DNA of 64,000 bases, taken from Poa pratensis. Taxonomy: Eukaryota; Streptophyta; Magnoliopsida; Poales; Poaceae. The position numbers and the translations under genes were made by a program. This document shows, one piece after another, positions 33,140 to 45,320 of the stretch (position 1 is the stretch's first letter; each line of letters begins with the position of its first letter). The stretch is taken from positions 12,913,043 to 12,977,042 of the forward strand of contig CAMZMU010000096.1 of the NCBI GenBank assembly GCA_947311845.1. Reading direction: 5' to 3'. The notes under the pieces were generated by a model. The model did not search any database, had not been told where the DNA came from, and saw nothing but the letters and a program-made list of their open reading frames with translations.

Positions 33140-35085
33140 AAAAAAAAGGAATCTGCTAATTCACAGCTAGTAGCTGTGTTTGATTTCGGTCACACACGTT
33201 TTTTGTACGCTCACGATTGTTCTGTGTTTCGTGCTTCCTTTTTCTTCTTTTCGTTGCTCTCTCCCAGCCCAAGTCTGTTGCACTGGACAGTTCGGGCCAG
33301 TTAGGCGGGTCAGGGCTTTCTTGTTGGATTTGGGCCTGTGCCTTTTTCTTTTTGACCAGTCCTTTTTTGAATTTTGGGTTCTGTTTTTTTTTTCCTGGGT
33401 GTATGTAGGCCGCGTGTCCTTTTCATTCGGTGGGGGAGAACAGAGGAAGGGGAGAGAGGCGGAGGGGGAGCTCTGCTTTTTGAATCCGCGCCGGCCGATC
33501 ATGGCGAGAACCGGCGGTGGTGAGAGGCGAGGGCGCCGGCGGCGGAGGTATCCATTCGCGCATCTCTACCCCTGATACTCTCTCGCTTCGTCGTTTCGCG
33601 AGCAAGTTTTGTAGGCACGGTCGCGCGCCGCTCCTTTTGTTCGTCGGATTTCTGGGGGCGGAGGTTTGGTTGAGTTCGCCGGAGACGGTGTTCTATTCGC
33701 CGGAGACGGCGTTCTCTGTCCTCTATTTCAGTCGATTTTTAGTTTTTCCATGAGCAAATCGTGTGTTTCTACTGCTTGAGCAAATAGTCGTTCGTCGGAT
33801 TTGGGGGGCAGATGTCAGTTTGAATCCGTTCCGTCTGGTCATGGCAAAATTCGGCGTTGGCGAGAGGAGAGGTCGCCGGCGACCGAGGTATCTATCTGCG
33901 CTGATCTATCCCCGTGGATTTACTCTCTCCCATCTTCTATTTCGTCTTCACGAGCAAAATAGGTTGTTAGGGGTGCGCTTCTCTCATTCTCTGTTCGTTC
34001 TGATTATGGGGCGGAGGCGAGCTTCAGGTCGCCGGAGGCGGCAGGGTAGAAGGGGATACATGTATGTTCTATTTGCGCCCGTCACCTACTATATCCCCTC
34101 TGCATGTCGCTTTTTCGATTCCATGAGCAAATCGATGGATTGGGAGGCGCTCTACTCTGTCGAATTTTAGTTGGGGGCGTAGGCGAGCTTCAGGTTGCCG
34201 GAGGTGGCGGTGAGTAGTGATTCCTGTATGTTCGATTGTTCCCCATGACCCAATATATCCACTCCGCCTGTCGTTTTTTTGAGTTTCATGAGTAAATCGA
34301 TTGGCGGGAGGCGCTCCACTCTGTTTTATTTTTGATTTGGGGCACAGGCGAGCTCTAGGGGGTAGGTAATGAGTTGTGTTGTTACTTCGAACAGTAGTTA
34401 GTGATTTTGTTTGTATTTTTTTTGTTCTATAGTAGCTTGCTGGATCATATATGCACTGAATCATTTTTGCTGTACCCAAATCTGTTCTAGAGATAGGGGA
34501 TGTGTGTCCCTTTTTGTTTCTGCATCAGGTATTCAGCAATATAGTTTCTGGATGGCTTAAAAACGAGTAAACCAAGCTTTGATCTGTTCATATTCAGCAC
34601 TAGGGGGCTTCACACAACTCTGATGTGTGACGTGTGTTTATATGGGGGTGCAGGTAAAGGAGGCTTTTGTTTCGTCAGTATACCTTGTAGTCTTTTTGTA
34701 TATCGTGGTGGTGCTGCTCGTTATGTTAGATCCTTTTCTATGTGATCTATTGTGTGTGGTGAAGGCTGTAGATGGGACATGTATGGCAAGGGAATTGTTG
34801 ATGATGCTGCTTTTTATTTTGGATCAGTATATGCTGTGTTGTGTGCAAATGCTATCAAGTTTTTTGTGTGAACTTTGATGTATTTTCTGAAGGAATCTGC
34901 TAATACACAGCTCACTGCGTTTCATTTCACTCACGCTCATTTTTTGGTGCGTCGATCTGTCTTCACCTTTTCTGTGTTCCATGTCAGTCGATTTAGTTTT
35001 CCATGAGCAAATCGTTTGTGGTAGGATGCAGTACTCTGTTTTGAGGTGAGCTTCAGTTCGATGGAGGCTGTGGTGAGAATTCGAT
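33140..35085 (+). repeat. Degenerate ~165-bp repeat field of unknown nature
   Basis: A module with ATGAGCAAATCG, then GGCGCTCYACTCTGT, then GGGGCGGAGGCGAGCTTCAG recurs near 33590, 33750, 33950, 34123, 34288 and, isolated, 35003; spacing is about 162-173 bp in the better-preserved part. A second element, GGAATCTGCTAAT.CACAGCT, occurs at 33148 and 34892. Short Arg-rich starts (MARTGGGERRGRR, MAKFGVGERRGRR) recur with the module but end quickly. No known TE family was recognised. Confidence 0.6.
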
Positions 35086-37236
35086 AATATTTTTGGGACA
35101 TGGAATGTTGACTAAATATATATTATTCCTGCACACAAGGCAAGAAAAATGGATGTTTTTGTTTTGGTGCCCCTACAAGGGAATGAATCAAAAATGCCTC
35201 GCATTTGGTATGATGTGTGTGGGGAGGGGGGGGGGGGGGCATTGGCCCTCGCGGCATTTTGATAAATTTGTTGGATCTTTGGAAAACAATGTTCTAATGT
35301 TTGTCGTTTCAAAAAGATTTCACCTTCCATAGTTCAATGATTTGTTCCCAACACATTCTCACAATAAAGCATGATGGCTTGCTCGTCATTGTTGCAGGTC
35401 AGCTCCACTTCATGCAGAAGAATGTCGTTGAACGTCATTTGCTCCACAATACGGTGTAGAATAAATTTAGATGTATTTATATATTTGGAAGGATGTTTAT
35501 TGTGCCCAAGGCGAAAAGAAGGAGTCACCGCTCCATTGGGTTGTCACTGCATCCTCAGTAGCGGCATTGTCGAACACATCATCATGGGCGTGCCGCTACT
35601 CGATGGAATGTATGGAGAGACTTTTGGTATTCTCATGCGAGAGATCGTGGCCATGTAGTTTGTACTGTGGTATAACTTGTTCATCTTCATCTATTACCTT
35701 GACTTCTCCCATACGTCATCCAGGAATCCCACGAGGCAGAGGATGGCCTTGTCTTGAGTGTTGAAAGTGCATGGATCCCCCATGTGTGTTTTTGTATTAA
35801 TGAAAATATGTATGGAATGGTAGTTTCATTGAGTTAATTTGAAGGTCTTTTCCATAGGTAATTCTTGAAATCCATGTGTTGGACTCAACGTTGGATGCCA
35901 TGAAGATAAAGATGTACTTTAAGTATTGGCATCAAGATCATCGAATCTAAGAGATGGATATGATATGATCAACAGAATAAATGATGATGAAATTCTTGTG
36001 TGGAACTTAAAGGAAGTCATGATCTAACTTGTGTGTTAAGTCATAAAGGATCAAAATATTGAGAGGTTGATTACAATATAATAATTCAGGATATGACTAT
36101 GAGTTTAGATCATGATGGCTCATGTGTTGAGCCATGGTTGACCAAAGCTTTGAGCATGCACGTAAGTGAAAAATTTATTGATCTCAAAAGATTGTGACAG
36201 AGCATGAAAAAGATTAAGTCATGACAAAAGTGGTGTGTAAGGTGTGATCCAAAGGATGGTTATGTGAGAGTTGAGCCTTTGGCAAACATGTCTTGAAGAT
36301 ATGAAAATTGTGCAAGCATTCATGTTTTCCTTCAAGACATCATTATAATGAAGTGATAAGAATATATATAAGGTTGATCAAAACAAAGTGCAAACATTGG
36401 ATTCAAATTGATCAACACACAAAGAATATACGATGTACAAAGTGCGATTATGTGATATGGTATGGTAAACAATTGTGATTTGTGAACTACCCCCATGTTT
36501 TGGTGTTTTTATGTGAGTTTAGGTATTTTACATGAGCTGCATCAAAAGTAAGATTTCATATAGCTCTTTCAAGAATGACATCAAGGGGTGATCCTCATCA
36601 ATAGTGTAGCGCAACAATGTAGTTCAAAATGAGCATCCATGTAGCTGAAGTTTCTTAACGGACATGTGAAGATATTTCTAAGTGAGACTTTCCCATAGAG
36701 GAGTATGGAGGAGCAATTTGTATAAATTTATCGTTGTATTGAATACTTTTATTTCACTTGTATTTATAGTAATATTGAAGACATATAAGTAAAATTCAGA
36801 GGCAAAGTTGTGAGTTGTTGGCCCAACCATGCTTTACTAGAGGTTTCATTCGTCCATTTTTATAGGCCAGCTATATAATACTGATATTTCTTGGTCAATT
36901 GACATCATGACCTCCTCGTTTACTGTGGCAAAATAGGAACTTAAGCCTTCGAATAAATCAATGCGTGTGAACAACAGGCTTCCACAATCAACTAATGAAA
37001 ACTATAATGCTTTATGGATCACGTACTCTTTGCACATTTAAGTTCATCATCATCTATAGCCCGAACATTTCAGCAGAAACAATGTAAACACTGTTTATTT
37101 GACACATCTACAGAATCCGTTCATATATATAGGAGTTCATATATTGAGGAATAATAACAAATCAGTAGATTCACTAGATATTCGGCACACCCAATTTCGA
37201 AAATACAAGACACATAGGAGCTTCCAAGCACGGATG
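35086..37236. other. Intergenic, no gene recognised; poly(G) near 35226-35239
   Basis: A G14 run is followed by AT-rich sequence. Between 35334 and 35760 minus-strand open frames suggest an old coding relic, not identified. 35.8-36.9 kb is repetitive-looking AT-rich sequence without visible termini. Confidence 0.35.
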
Positions 37237-39000
37237 TCACCAGAAACAGCAGCAGCACTCCTCCAGCATGCAACAGCAGCATAAAGCGGCCAACCTGCAA
37301 AAGAAAATAAGCCGAGGTTAATGCAATGAAAAACAGGAATATATAATGAAGATACTGGGGGGTCTTCTGAGATAAAATGTTTCGTCCATTGAACTAGGCC
37401 TGAACACACATCTTTGTGGAACAAAAATCTTTATCAAGACATCACCTTGCAGAGTATGAATCGACATTAAGGTATGTTCATTTTTTCAATTAGTGACTAA
37501 CCTTATCTGCACTTACAAGTTTAAAACCTATTACGTATTATTTCGCATGGAAAAGAAAACTCTTAACTACTCTACAAGTTCAAGGTTTAGTGCCCAAAAT
37601 GACGTGTGCAGCCATCAGTCCTACACGCGGTATTATTTTGCACAACACAGATATTCTTCCTTTTGGGTTCTGGCTAAGTGGCTAACAGTACTATACTCCT
37701 AATTAATTGCAGGCCTTCCTCAAGGGATGCATTTTTGGGTGAACAGGAACCATTGATGCTAATATCAGAGAACATGAGAATCTAGCAGTTATCTGAGATT
37801 GCACTGTCCAAGGTCAACAATTATCTGCAACTCAGCACCAGGCAACATCATGTACGAGTCTAGCAGAGACATTCTGCCTCCATTCTCTTTTAGATGTCTA
37901 TTTAGAATGTAAAACTGCAGCGTTCCCAAGATATGCAAACAAGATGTCAACTAACCATGATTAAAAATGGAGTTAACGACGTCGAGAAATCAAATAGACT
38001 GGCAACAAATCATTATGCATTCCTGCTATATTGAGTTATTATCTCAAAGCTGTTTATTACTACATATTTCAGCATGGAGACAAATACACATCAGTACATA
38101 TCTGTAATTTCATATACATTATGTCTACAGCATGCTCTGTTTCTTAGCTACCGAATTCATGTTGCTGTTTCTAACAGTACATACAAAGCTTTGAATGATC
38201 AGTTTTCTACATAGGCAACAACTACTGAATTTCCTGATTACATAAGTTCAGCCAGCACCAGAAACCCCAACCTCTGGATGATCAAATCGCAATGCAGATA
38301 TGCTTTAGGTTTTGCATATGTAAAAGATTTCATAAGGAAAACCAACCAATCCCCTCAAATAAAAGCACCAAAGAGCTAGCTCGAGACAAACTAAACATGG
38401 CCTGAGGATCTCAATCATCAACAGTGAGGTCCCAATATCTACATGATTGGCGTAACCTAAACAAGAATGTAACCACACCAAAACTCATACAAATGGCATG
38501 TTCAAAATTAGCAGGATGTGTGAAGAGAAAGGGTTGCATTACCATCCTTTGAGGAAGCCAAGGCAGCAGTCGTCGTCGTTGTGGTGACCGTGGTGGTGGT
38601 GATGGTGGTGGTCCTCGACATGGTGGTCATGGTGGTGGTGGCCGTGGCTGTGGTGGCCGTGCTGCGGCGGGTAGCAGTAGGGCGGCGGCTGCTGTGGCTG
38701 CCCCTGGCTGAAGTAGCCTTGGTACCCCTGAGGCGGCGGCGGGTAGTACGGGCCCTGCTGCCCAGCGGGCGGCGCCGATGGCGGCGGGTACACCGGCGAG
38801 TACCCTGCAAAGTCCACGGAATAACAAAACTCAAAGACCGCGGAATCATCGGAAAACCCGCACACGCGTCCCCAATCGATCGAGGGAACAGCCGCATGGG
38901 TGCCGATTGGCCGATTTGGGGGAAAACGGAGAGGGTTCGGGGGAATTCGCGAGAGGTGACTCGGGGCGGGGAACTTGCCTGGCGGATGCTGGTAGCTCAT
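37237..39000 (-). CDS. CYSTM-type Cys-rich membrane protein with XYPPX and His-rich segments, 113 aa, three exons
   Basis: Exons on the minus strand are 39000-38979, 38804-38543 and 37294-37237. The 22-nt first exon encodes MSYQHPP. The second encodes a Pro/Tyr/Gln-rich region (YSPVYPPPS, GPYYPPPPQGYQGY), then a His-rich stretch (HHSHGHHHHDHH) and DDDCCLGFLKG. The third adds LAALCCCCMLEECCCCFW, the Cys-rich membrane-embedded module of CYSTM proteins (PF12734). The first intron uses a GC donor (AG|GCAAGT); the second is 1248 bp and GT-AG. CYSTM proteins are small plasma-membrane-associated factors often linked to stress tolerance and metal binding. The usual Cys after FLKG is Trp here. If intron 2 were retained, a stop would follow directly and the Cys module would be lost. 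Confidence 0.85.
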
Positions 39001-39199
39001 CGTCGGCAGCGGCGGCGTCGGTGGCCGATCAGAAAGGATCGTTTCTCCTCCTCCTCCTCGTGATCTATGGCGGAAGGGGAGGATCGTTTCGTTGACGGAG
39101 GGAGCGACAAGTAAACCGCACGCGGTTCTCGCAGCGATCCAGCGACTTCCTTCGCCTTGTCGATGTAGATATAGACTACTGAGTGGGTTGAGAACAAAA

Positions 39200-39273
39200 G
39201 CTGGAATAGCTCAGTTGGCCAGAGCGTGTGGCTGTTAACCACAAGGTCGGAGGTTCGAGCCCTCCTTCTAGCG
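39200..39273 (+). tRNA. trnN-GUU: tRNA-Asn (anticodon GTT)
   Basis: A 74-nt cloverleaf: acceptor GCTGGAA pairs with TTCTAGC, A-box-like TAGCTCAGTTGGCC, anticodon loop CTGTTAAC with GTT, T-arm GGAGGTTCGAGCCCTCC, discriminator G. A T-run begins about 8 nt downstream (39281), a normal Pol III terminator. It lies about 200 bp upstream of the divergently transcribed CYSTM gene. Confidence 0.95.
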
Positions 39274-39280
39274 CCTCAGT

Positions 39281-39287
39281 TTTTTTC
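39281..39287 (+). terminator. Pol III T-run terminator of tRNA-Asn
   Basis: Seven or more T shortly after the mature tRNA end. Confidence 0.8.
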
Positions 39288-39324
39288 TTTTTGCAGAGGA
39301 TCACATGACGAAAGCTACCTTTTT

Positions 39325-40715
39325 TAGAAAAACAAAGGCCGAAGCGCAGCCTTAAATTAATAACGCACCGAGGAGGAAGATACAGAGTACAAACCAGCTT
39401 ACAACCAATGCCACAAAAGAAAAGCTAAAGCTCCTAGAAAACAAGGCACCGAAAGTAAGCCTGGCCGGACGGGCCAAGTCGTCTCGCCTTCAGTCTTTGT
39501 CGTCGAAGGGAACCCTGTTCCAGGACACACAAAAGACGCCAATGGCGGACCGGAGCTCACCCTAGAACTCGGGCCGGCGCACCAACAAACATCGCACACC
39601 GTCGAGACAAGCACACCTCCACCGCAGAGCACGCCACGAGGAGTCGACACCGCCACTGTCCATGCATTGCCGCCGACAGAGAGACGAACAGATGTCACCA
39701 AGACGGCGCCTTCAGGAAGGACACGACACCAAAGTTCCGCCACCGCCCGATCCGAGGGGATCAGGGTTTTCACCCGGATACACGGTAAAGATACGGAGAG
39801 AGCCGCGATGGCGCCTTCAAGAAGGGAACGTGGCCCATGGGCGTCGCCGCCGTCGGCCTCGGCACGCCGGATAGGTTTTCACCCTGGCAACACTCCGCAT
39901 CTGAAACCGAGCGTGGACACCCACCTGGGCAGACCACCCCACTGTTTGCCGCTCCCCAGTCATCACACCGCCCAAGCGGCCATGACCATTGGAAGTACTC
40001 GAGCCGCAACCCCTGCCGAAGCGTCACGACCTCCACCTATCAGGGCCGCCACCCTGAACGCCAAGGATGCCAACCTCGCCCGCCACCATGGAGGCAATGG
40101 CCCACCCCATGCATAGCCAGCCGACCAAGCTACCGCACGGAGCAGCCCCTCCAAACTCCCCAAATCACACCAGCCGACCGTACCGAGAGATCAAGGCCGC
40201 CCACCAAGCAGAAGACGAATTCCAACATGAACGAGATGCAGCACATCGGAGGGGAGGTCAATCGGCCGCGACCGAGTTGGCACCGGACCACCAGAGGCTG
40301 GACCCCTGCACCCGAGCAGGGAGTCGCCATGGCCGGGCCAAACTCACCAGATCTGAAGCCCGTCTTCAAGATCTGCGCAGGGCAAGGAGCCGCAGCCGCC
40401 AACCCCGCGGTGGAGCAAGCACCACCGCCATGCGACGGACGCTGCCAAGGACCATAGCCGCTCACGGAGTTCTTTGGGAAGGAGCAAGTCGACGCCATGG
40501 GCCAGCCGCCAGATCTGCGGGATGATTTGCGAGGCAGGGCGAACGGGAGAGGAAAGGAGGAGGGGTGGCTGGGCGCCCCGCCGCCGTCACAGGCCGGCCG
40601 GCGTCCGCCGGCGGCGGCGGCGAGGACGAGAGAGCGCCGGAGAAGGTGTGGCCTGAGCTAGGGTTTCGGTCGCCCCCAGGTCGCCCACGCGGAGCGACAC
40701 GGGAGCCGGCTTCGT
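39325..40715 (-). mobile_element. Non-autonomous LINE-like retroposon, minus strand
   Basis: Read on the minus strand it starts GC-rich with GAAACCCTAGCTCAGGCC (about 40665), typical of grass LINE 5' ends. It ends with GGTTGTAAGCTGGTTTGTAC and TTTAAGGCTGCGCTTCGGCC followed by an A-rich tail at 39325. No RT frame was seen. Overlapping GC-rich frames are shadows. A target duplication could not be confirmed. Confidence 0.65.
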
Positions 40716-40773
40716 TCCTACGTTCGGAAAAGATAAGTTGTTCTTGTCATGTCAGCGTTATCTTCATCCAATT

Positions 40774-41050
40774 TTTTTTTACAAAAAGTACAATGTAGAT
40801 GATCACATACACGCGTATACACTCACCCACCCTTATAAACGCACGCACGCACACCCTACCTTTATGAGTACCTCCGAAAGACCAAGCCGGCGGATCAGGT
40901 CTTAGATTGACGAAGTCATCACGGGTGCCTCGCTTCGATGTGAACGTCGTCTCCCACTGAACAATATTCCACCTAACTAAGAAACACCCGCGTCAAACCT
41001 AGGATAACCACCCTTCTAACCATCCTACCACAGACAGATTCTCTTATACA
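40774..41050 (-). mobile_element. Retroposon 3' end, minus strand
   Basis: Minus-strand reading ends GTGTGCGTGCGTGCGTTTAT..GTATACGCGTGTATGTGATC and an A-run at about 40780. This tail type is frequent in wheat-like genomes and matches the short copy at 24714. Confidence 0.5.
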
Positions 41051-41310
41051 TAATTTTTTTTATTGTCCTCGCGAATGTATCGACGGGACATGTATAAAAA
41101 GCTGGTGTGGAACAATGTTGATCGAGAGATGCCTAGCTAGCTGGTTTACTAATTAACTGGACCGAGCTGATCCAATCAATGCACATACATTCTGTAGTTA
41201 GAGTGAATTGTGGATGCCCTTTTGCTCTATAAGAAAGAAGCAAAAGTTTTGTCTCATCTCACTAGTTGAAAAGAAAAATTGACTGATTAATAATTGAGGA
41301 ATCGGCCTAA
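41051..41310. other. Spacer, nothing recognised
   Basis: Short AT-rich interval between two retroposon fragments. Confidence 0.3.
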
Positions 41311-43138
41311 ATCGGTAATAAGGTGGAGTATGCTAGGAACCTTAAATGGTTGTTGTCTTGTTTTGAAAACATGTCTGGTATGCGCATTAACTACCACAAA
41401 TTTGATCTAATGACTATTAATGTCAATTATGAAGATGCTAAAATGTTTGCTCAGATATTTTGTTGCAAAATTGCTAATTTCCCTTGTAAATATTTGGGTG
41501 TGCCTCTTCACTATGCTAAGTTGAAGAGAGAAGATCTTCAACCTTTTATTGACAAGTTGTTAAAAAGATATGCTGGTTGGAGAGGTAAACTACTCAATTA
41601 CAGAAGTAGAGTGGTGCTTCTTAGGTCTTGAATTGCTAGCATACCTATGTATCTACTCTCTGTGATCAAATTTTCCAAATGGGCCATTAGGGCGATTAAC
41701 TCTCAAATGGCTCACTTCTTGTGGAGTGATAATGATAATAACAAAAAATACCACTTGGCTAACCGGGAAATGGTTTGTCTTAAGCTAGAGTTTGGTGGCG
41801 CCTTGGTGTCCAGAATTTGAGGGATTTTAACCTGTGCCTTCTGGCCTCTTGGATTAAGGGATATCACTTAGACTCTAATAGTATATATGGAGGGAAATTG
41901 TAGATTTTAAATATGATTTGTCTCCAAATATTATGATTGCTATCCCCTAGCTTCCCCTTGCTCCCCTTTTTGGAAAGGGGTAATCTGGGCAGCTAATGCT
42001 GCAAGAATGGGATATAATTGGAAGGTTGGAAATGGTAACAACATTAGATTTTGGAGTGATGTGTGGTTTGGTAATTGTTCCTTAATGGTGCTCTTTTGGA
42101 TCTGTACATTATTGCTAATGAACAGAATGCTATTGTGGCACAAGTTTGGTATGGGACCAACCTAAAAAATCACTTTCCGACAATGTGTGTCTCCTGCTTT
42201 GTATTCCAGATGGTTGGAACTCCTTCAGATTATGAGCTCTGTAGTCCCATTTGGATGTTGACTACTTGTGGAGTATATACTGTTAGGTCTTTCTATGCTA
42301 TTGTTAATAATAGAGGGGTGATACCTATTCATTCTCCTGCTGTTTGGAGCTTAAATGTGTCCCTCGTTTACATGTATTTCTCTGGCTCATGGCGAATAAT
42401 AAAACTCTTACTAGAGATGATCTTGCTAAAAGAAGACATGTTGATGATGCTTCTTGTTTGTTCTGCTCAAACCAGAGATTGTTCATCACCTCTTCTTTGG
42501 TTGTTTTGTTGCTAAGCTGGTTTGCCCAGTTATATCTAGCATGCTAGGGGTGAAAGTTGGGGATGATTTTGAATCAATTGCCCGTTGGTGGGTTAGTAAT
42601 AAGAAGAATGCTGGTATTAATGTAGTCTGTACTGGAGTGCTTTGGTCGATATGGAAATTACAAAATGAATTATGTAATCATGAAAGAGCGTGGCCCGGAG
42701 TGCAGGACATTTGGAGAAGGGTGGCAATGGACGTCGACCAATGGAAAATACTATGCAAGGATGCAGTCTCGAGCCAGCTGCGAAGAAACGTGTTGTTGTT
42801 GAACAAGAAAAGGGGGGAAGTGCTACGCATCGCTTGGCACTGACTCTTCCCAGCCTACACTGGATGACGATGATGAGGACTTTGCTGCTGCGAGAGAGTT
42901 CGATGCAAAACAAGCTGAAACCTGTAGGCTGCTGATCATGAAGTTCGCTGAAGCGTAGAGTAGCCAGTGCTGGTAGCTGATCCTTGCTGTAGTTGCGCTC
43001 TTATGTTTCAGGTCTTCTACTTTTGCAAAAAACTTGTCCTGGTTGCACAAATTACGTGTGGCCCGAGTGCTGTAACGAACCTGACAATGTAAGACTTGGT
43101 TTCAATGAAATCGGGGGAGCCCCTTTTATCTAAAAAAA
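41311..43138 (+). mobile_element. 5'-truncated LINE, RT C-terminus to 3' end
   Basis: Plus strand. RT C-terminal motifs are GMRINYHKFDLMTINV, FPCKYLGVPLHYAKLKREDL and YAGWRGKLLNYRSRVVLLRS (41323-41631). Downstream, in shifting frames, follow FLWSDND, the zf-RVT region (LKCVPRLHVFLWLMANNK, IVHHLFFGCFVAK) and VLWSIWKLQNE (to 42843). A 3'UTR-like segment runs to an A-run near 43132-43138. There are multiple stops and frameshifts, so it is dead. Confidence 0.85.
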
Positions 43139-43173
43139 CGAACATACTCGCCAACTGTCGTAGAATATGACGT

Positions 43174-43213
43174 CTTGAGAGCACACTCACCAAGTCTTGA
43201 GAGCACACTCACC
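43174..43213. repeat. Short tandem duplication
   Basis: GTCTTGAGAGCACACTCACC is repeated twice in a row just downstream of the LINE tail. Confidence 0.8.
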
Positions 43214-43864
43214 CAACCAATCAAAAAAGAATTATACATGCCCTTATATTCTCGACCAATTCCTGCTAATACAGGGTGACTGTGCATCAGATCATCACTA
43301 GCTTACTGCATGCTAATTGCTAAAACAGTGTGGCTTCTGCATATGGACAAGGGAATGGTCGTCTGGAGTCTGCTTGCTGGTGCCGGGAGGCGAATGGTCG
43401 TCTGGAATCTCTTCTCTACATGCTTGAACAAAGTAATACCAAGCTGCAGAGTGAAACAAAGAAGAGCAATAAAATTGATCAGAAATATACATATATACAA
43501 CACCGAGTAATTAGCTAATTCCAGGTCGATGGATTAGTTTAATCAAGAAGAGATGAGAGGCTGGCATGAAGGATAAGAGCAACTCCGGATAGCCAAAGGT
43601 GACTGCCTGTAGTGAGATCGATAGATCACATCCATGCAGAGACTGCAGAGCAGCAGCTAGCTCGAGATGGATCAAGCTAGCCAGCCACAACATACAGGCA
43701 AGTCATCCTTGGCTACCTGAACAAGCCCTTACCACCATGCAAGGCGTCTCTCTCTACATATCTCCATCTTCTTCTCCTCCTCCTCCTCCTTCTCTCTCTA
43801 CAGTCTAGACTTTCCTATTTGGGCCGGCCGCTGTTGTGGCACTGGCGCCTTCCCTATGACCTTA

Positions 43865-44323
43865 TTTATATATGAGTTAATGGCACCCGCAGTCACGCAA
43901 CTCGTCACATATGTGCACTTAAGTCACACTTCTCCAGAACGTGATTTTTTGGTCACACATCTGGACAAGTGGGTGCACGGTGGTCTCTGGGCCCACGTGT
44001 CAGACCGTTTTCCGTTGCGGGAGTGCTGACATGGAAAAGTAATTTTGCAGAAAACCCCCTGTATTTTTAGATATTTCGCAAAATGGTCCTCCTAATTTTA
44101 CAAAATGGTCCTTCTAATTTTGTACCATTTTGTAAAATTATATTACTCCAGGGGGTTTTCTGAAAATTTACCGTCCAAAACGGACTGACACGTGGGCCCA
44201 GAGACCTGCGTGCACCCACTTGTCCAGATGTGTGACCAAAAAATCACGTTCTGAAGAAGTGTGACTTAAGTGCACATACGTGACGAGTTGCGTGACTGCG
44301 GGTGCCATTAACTCTTTATATAT
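43865..44323. mobile_element. MULE-type foldback element with 9-bp TSD
   Basis: TTTATATAT at 43865-43873 and 44315-44323 flanks 43874-44314. The element begins GAGTTAATGGCACCCGCAGT and ends with its inverse, and the arms continue inverted for well over 100 bp (for example GTGACCAAAAAATCACG on the right versus its complement on the left). The 9-bp duplication and long terminal inverted repeats indicate a non-autonomous Mutator-like element of 441 bp. Confidence 0.88.
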
Positions 44324-44498
44324 AGTAGCTCAGAGGTGGCAAAAAATACTGCAAACCATAAGGCCAAAACCAGCTGCAGCAGTAGCCTGTACCGACGCAA
44401 TTCAGGCAAAAGAACAACTCCCAGATCTTATTTTGCCCAAAATTGTCTTCCTAATTTTGTGCGGTCCATGCTGCTTGAATAAGGAATCTAGGCACCTA

Positions 44499-44621
44499 CT
44501 CCCTCCGTTCCATTTTAATTGACTTCCTATTCACCACATGTGGATGTATCTATACATATAACATGTCTAGATACATCCACATTTGGTGTATAACAAGTCA
44601 ATTAAATTGGAACAGAGGGAG
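44499..44621. mobile_element. Stowaway MITE (in block copy A)
   Basis: CTCCCTCCGTTCCATTTTAA and its inverse TTAAATTGGAACAGAGGGAG, flanked by TA; 123 bp, largely palindromic. Confidence 0.9.
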
Positions 44622-44877
44622 TAGCTATCTCGGCAACTTGTCGGGGGAATCACGTCGACCCATCATCGTAAAGTCTGGAAAACTGGATCTTTGATTGGGA
44701 TCTCGGTGACAATAAAACACTTGCAAAGTCCTCTAAAGTGTGCAGCTCCAATTGCGGCTCAGATCGCATTTCTAGAGTACGGTGCTCAGAGTATATATGT
44801 ACTTTTCCTTTCATTCTTTGTGAAAACTAAACTTCGGCGAAGTACTGGCCATACGTGGTTTCGATATTCCATGCTCG

Positions 44878-45320
44878 GTGACTCGGGTACTAAATGACCC
44901 TTAATCGGACAATCAGAAAAATCTGGCTCTCCGTAAAACTTTCGCGCGAATATGGCCATCGGCTCAAAACGTCATATGCTGAGGTGTTTTAAAAATATCA
45001 GAGACTCCAGAAATCTCAGAAACGTCACACAGCTTGGCGTATCCTAAGGCAGAAAAACGCAAAAATTTCTAAGTCATTTGTGTAAAGCCATCTCATTTGG
45101 CTTTTCTCCGACACAAATGACTTAGAATTTTTTGCGTTTTTCTGTCAGGATACGCCAAACTATACGATGTTTTCTGACTTTTCCAGAGGCTCTGATATTT
45201 TTGAAACGCCAAATGACATGACGTTTTGGGCCGAGGCCATACTTGCGCGAAAGTTTTGGGAAGGGCCAGATTTGTCTGATTGTCCGATTAAGGGCCATTT
45301 AGTAAAAAAGATACGTGCCT
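44878..45320. mobile_element. Large foldback insertion in block copy A
   Basis: 44888-45304 is an almost complete palindrome: TACTAAATGACCCTTAATCG at the left, CGATTAAGGGCCATTTAGTA (approximately) at the right, with the apex near 45100 (CTAAGTCATTTGTGT / ACACAAATGACTTAG). Flanks carry CTCGGTG on both sides (near 44875 and 45318). Copy B lacks the insertion at the corresponding site. Confidence 0.75.

Noticed and set aside
38581..39063. 160-aa Val/Arg-rich plus-strand frame
   Set aside because: Antisense shadow of the His/Pro-rich CYSTM exon and its first intron.
39667..40525. 150-206-aa plus-strand frames
   Set aside because: Antisense to a LINE-like retroposon; composition-driven.
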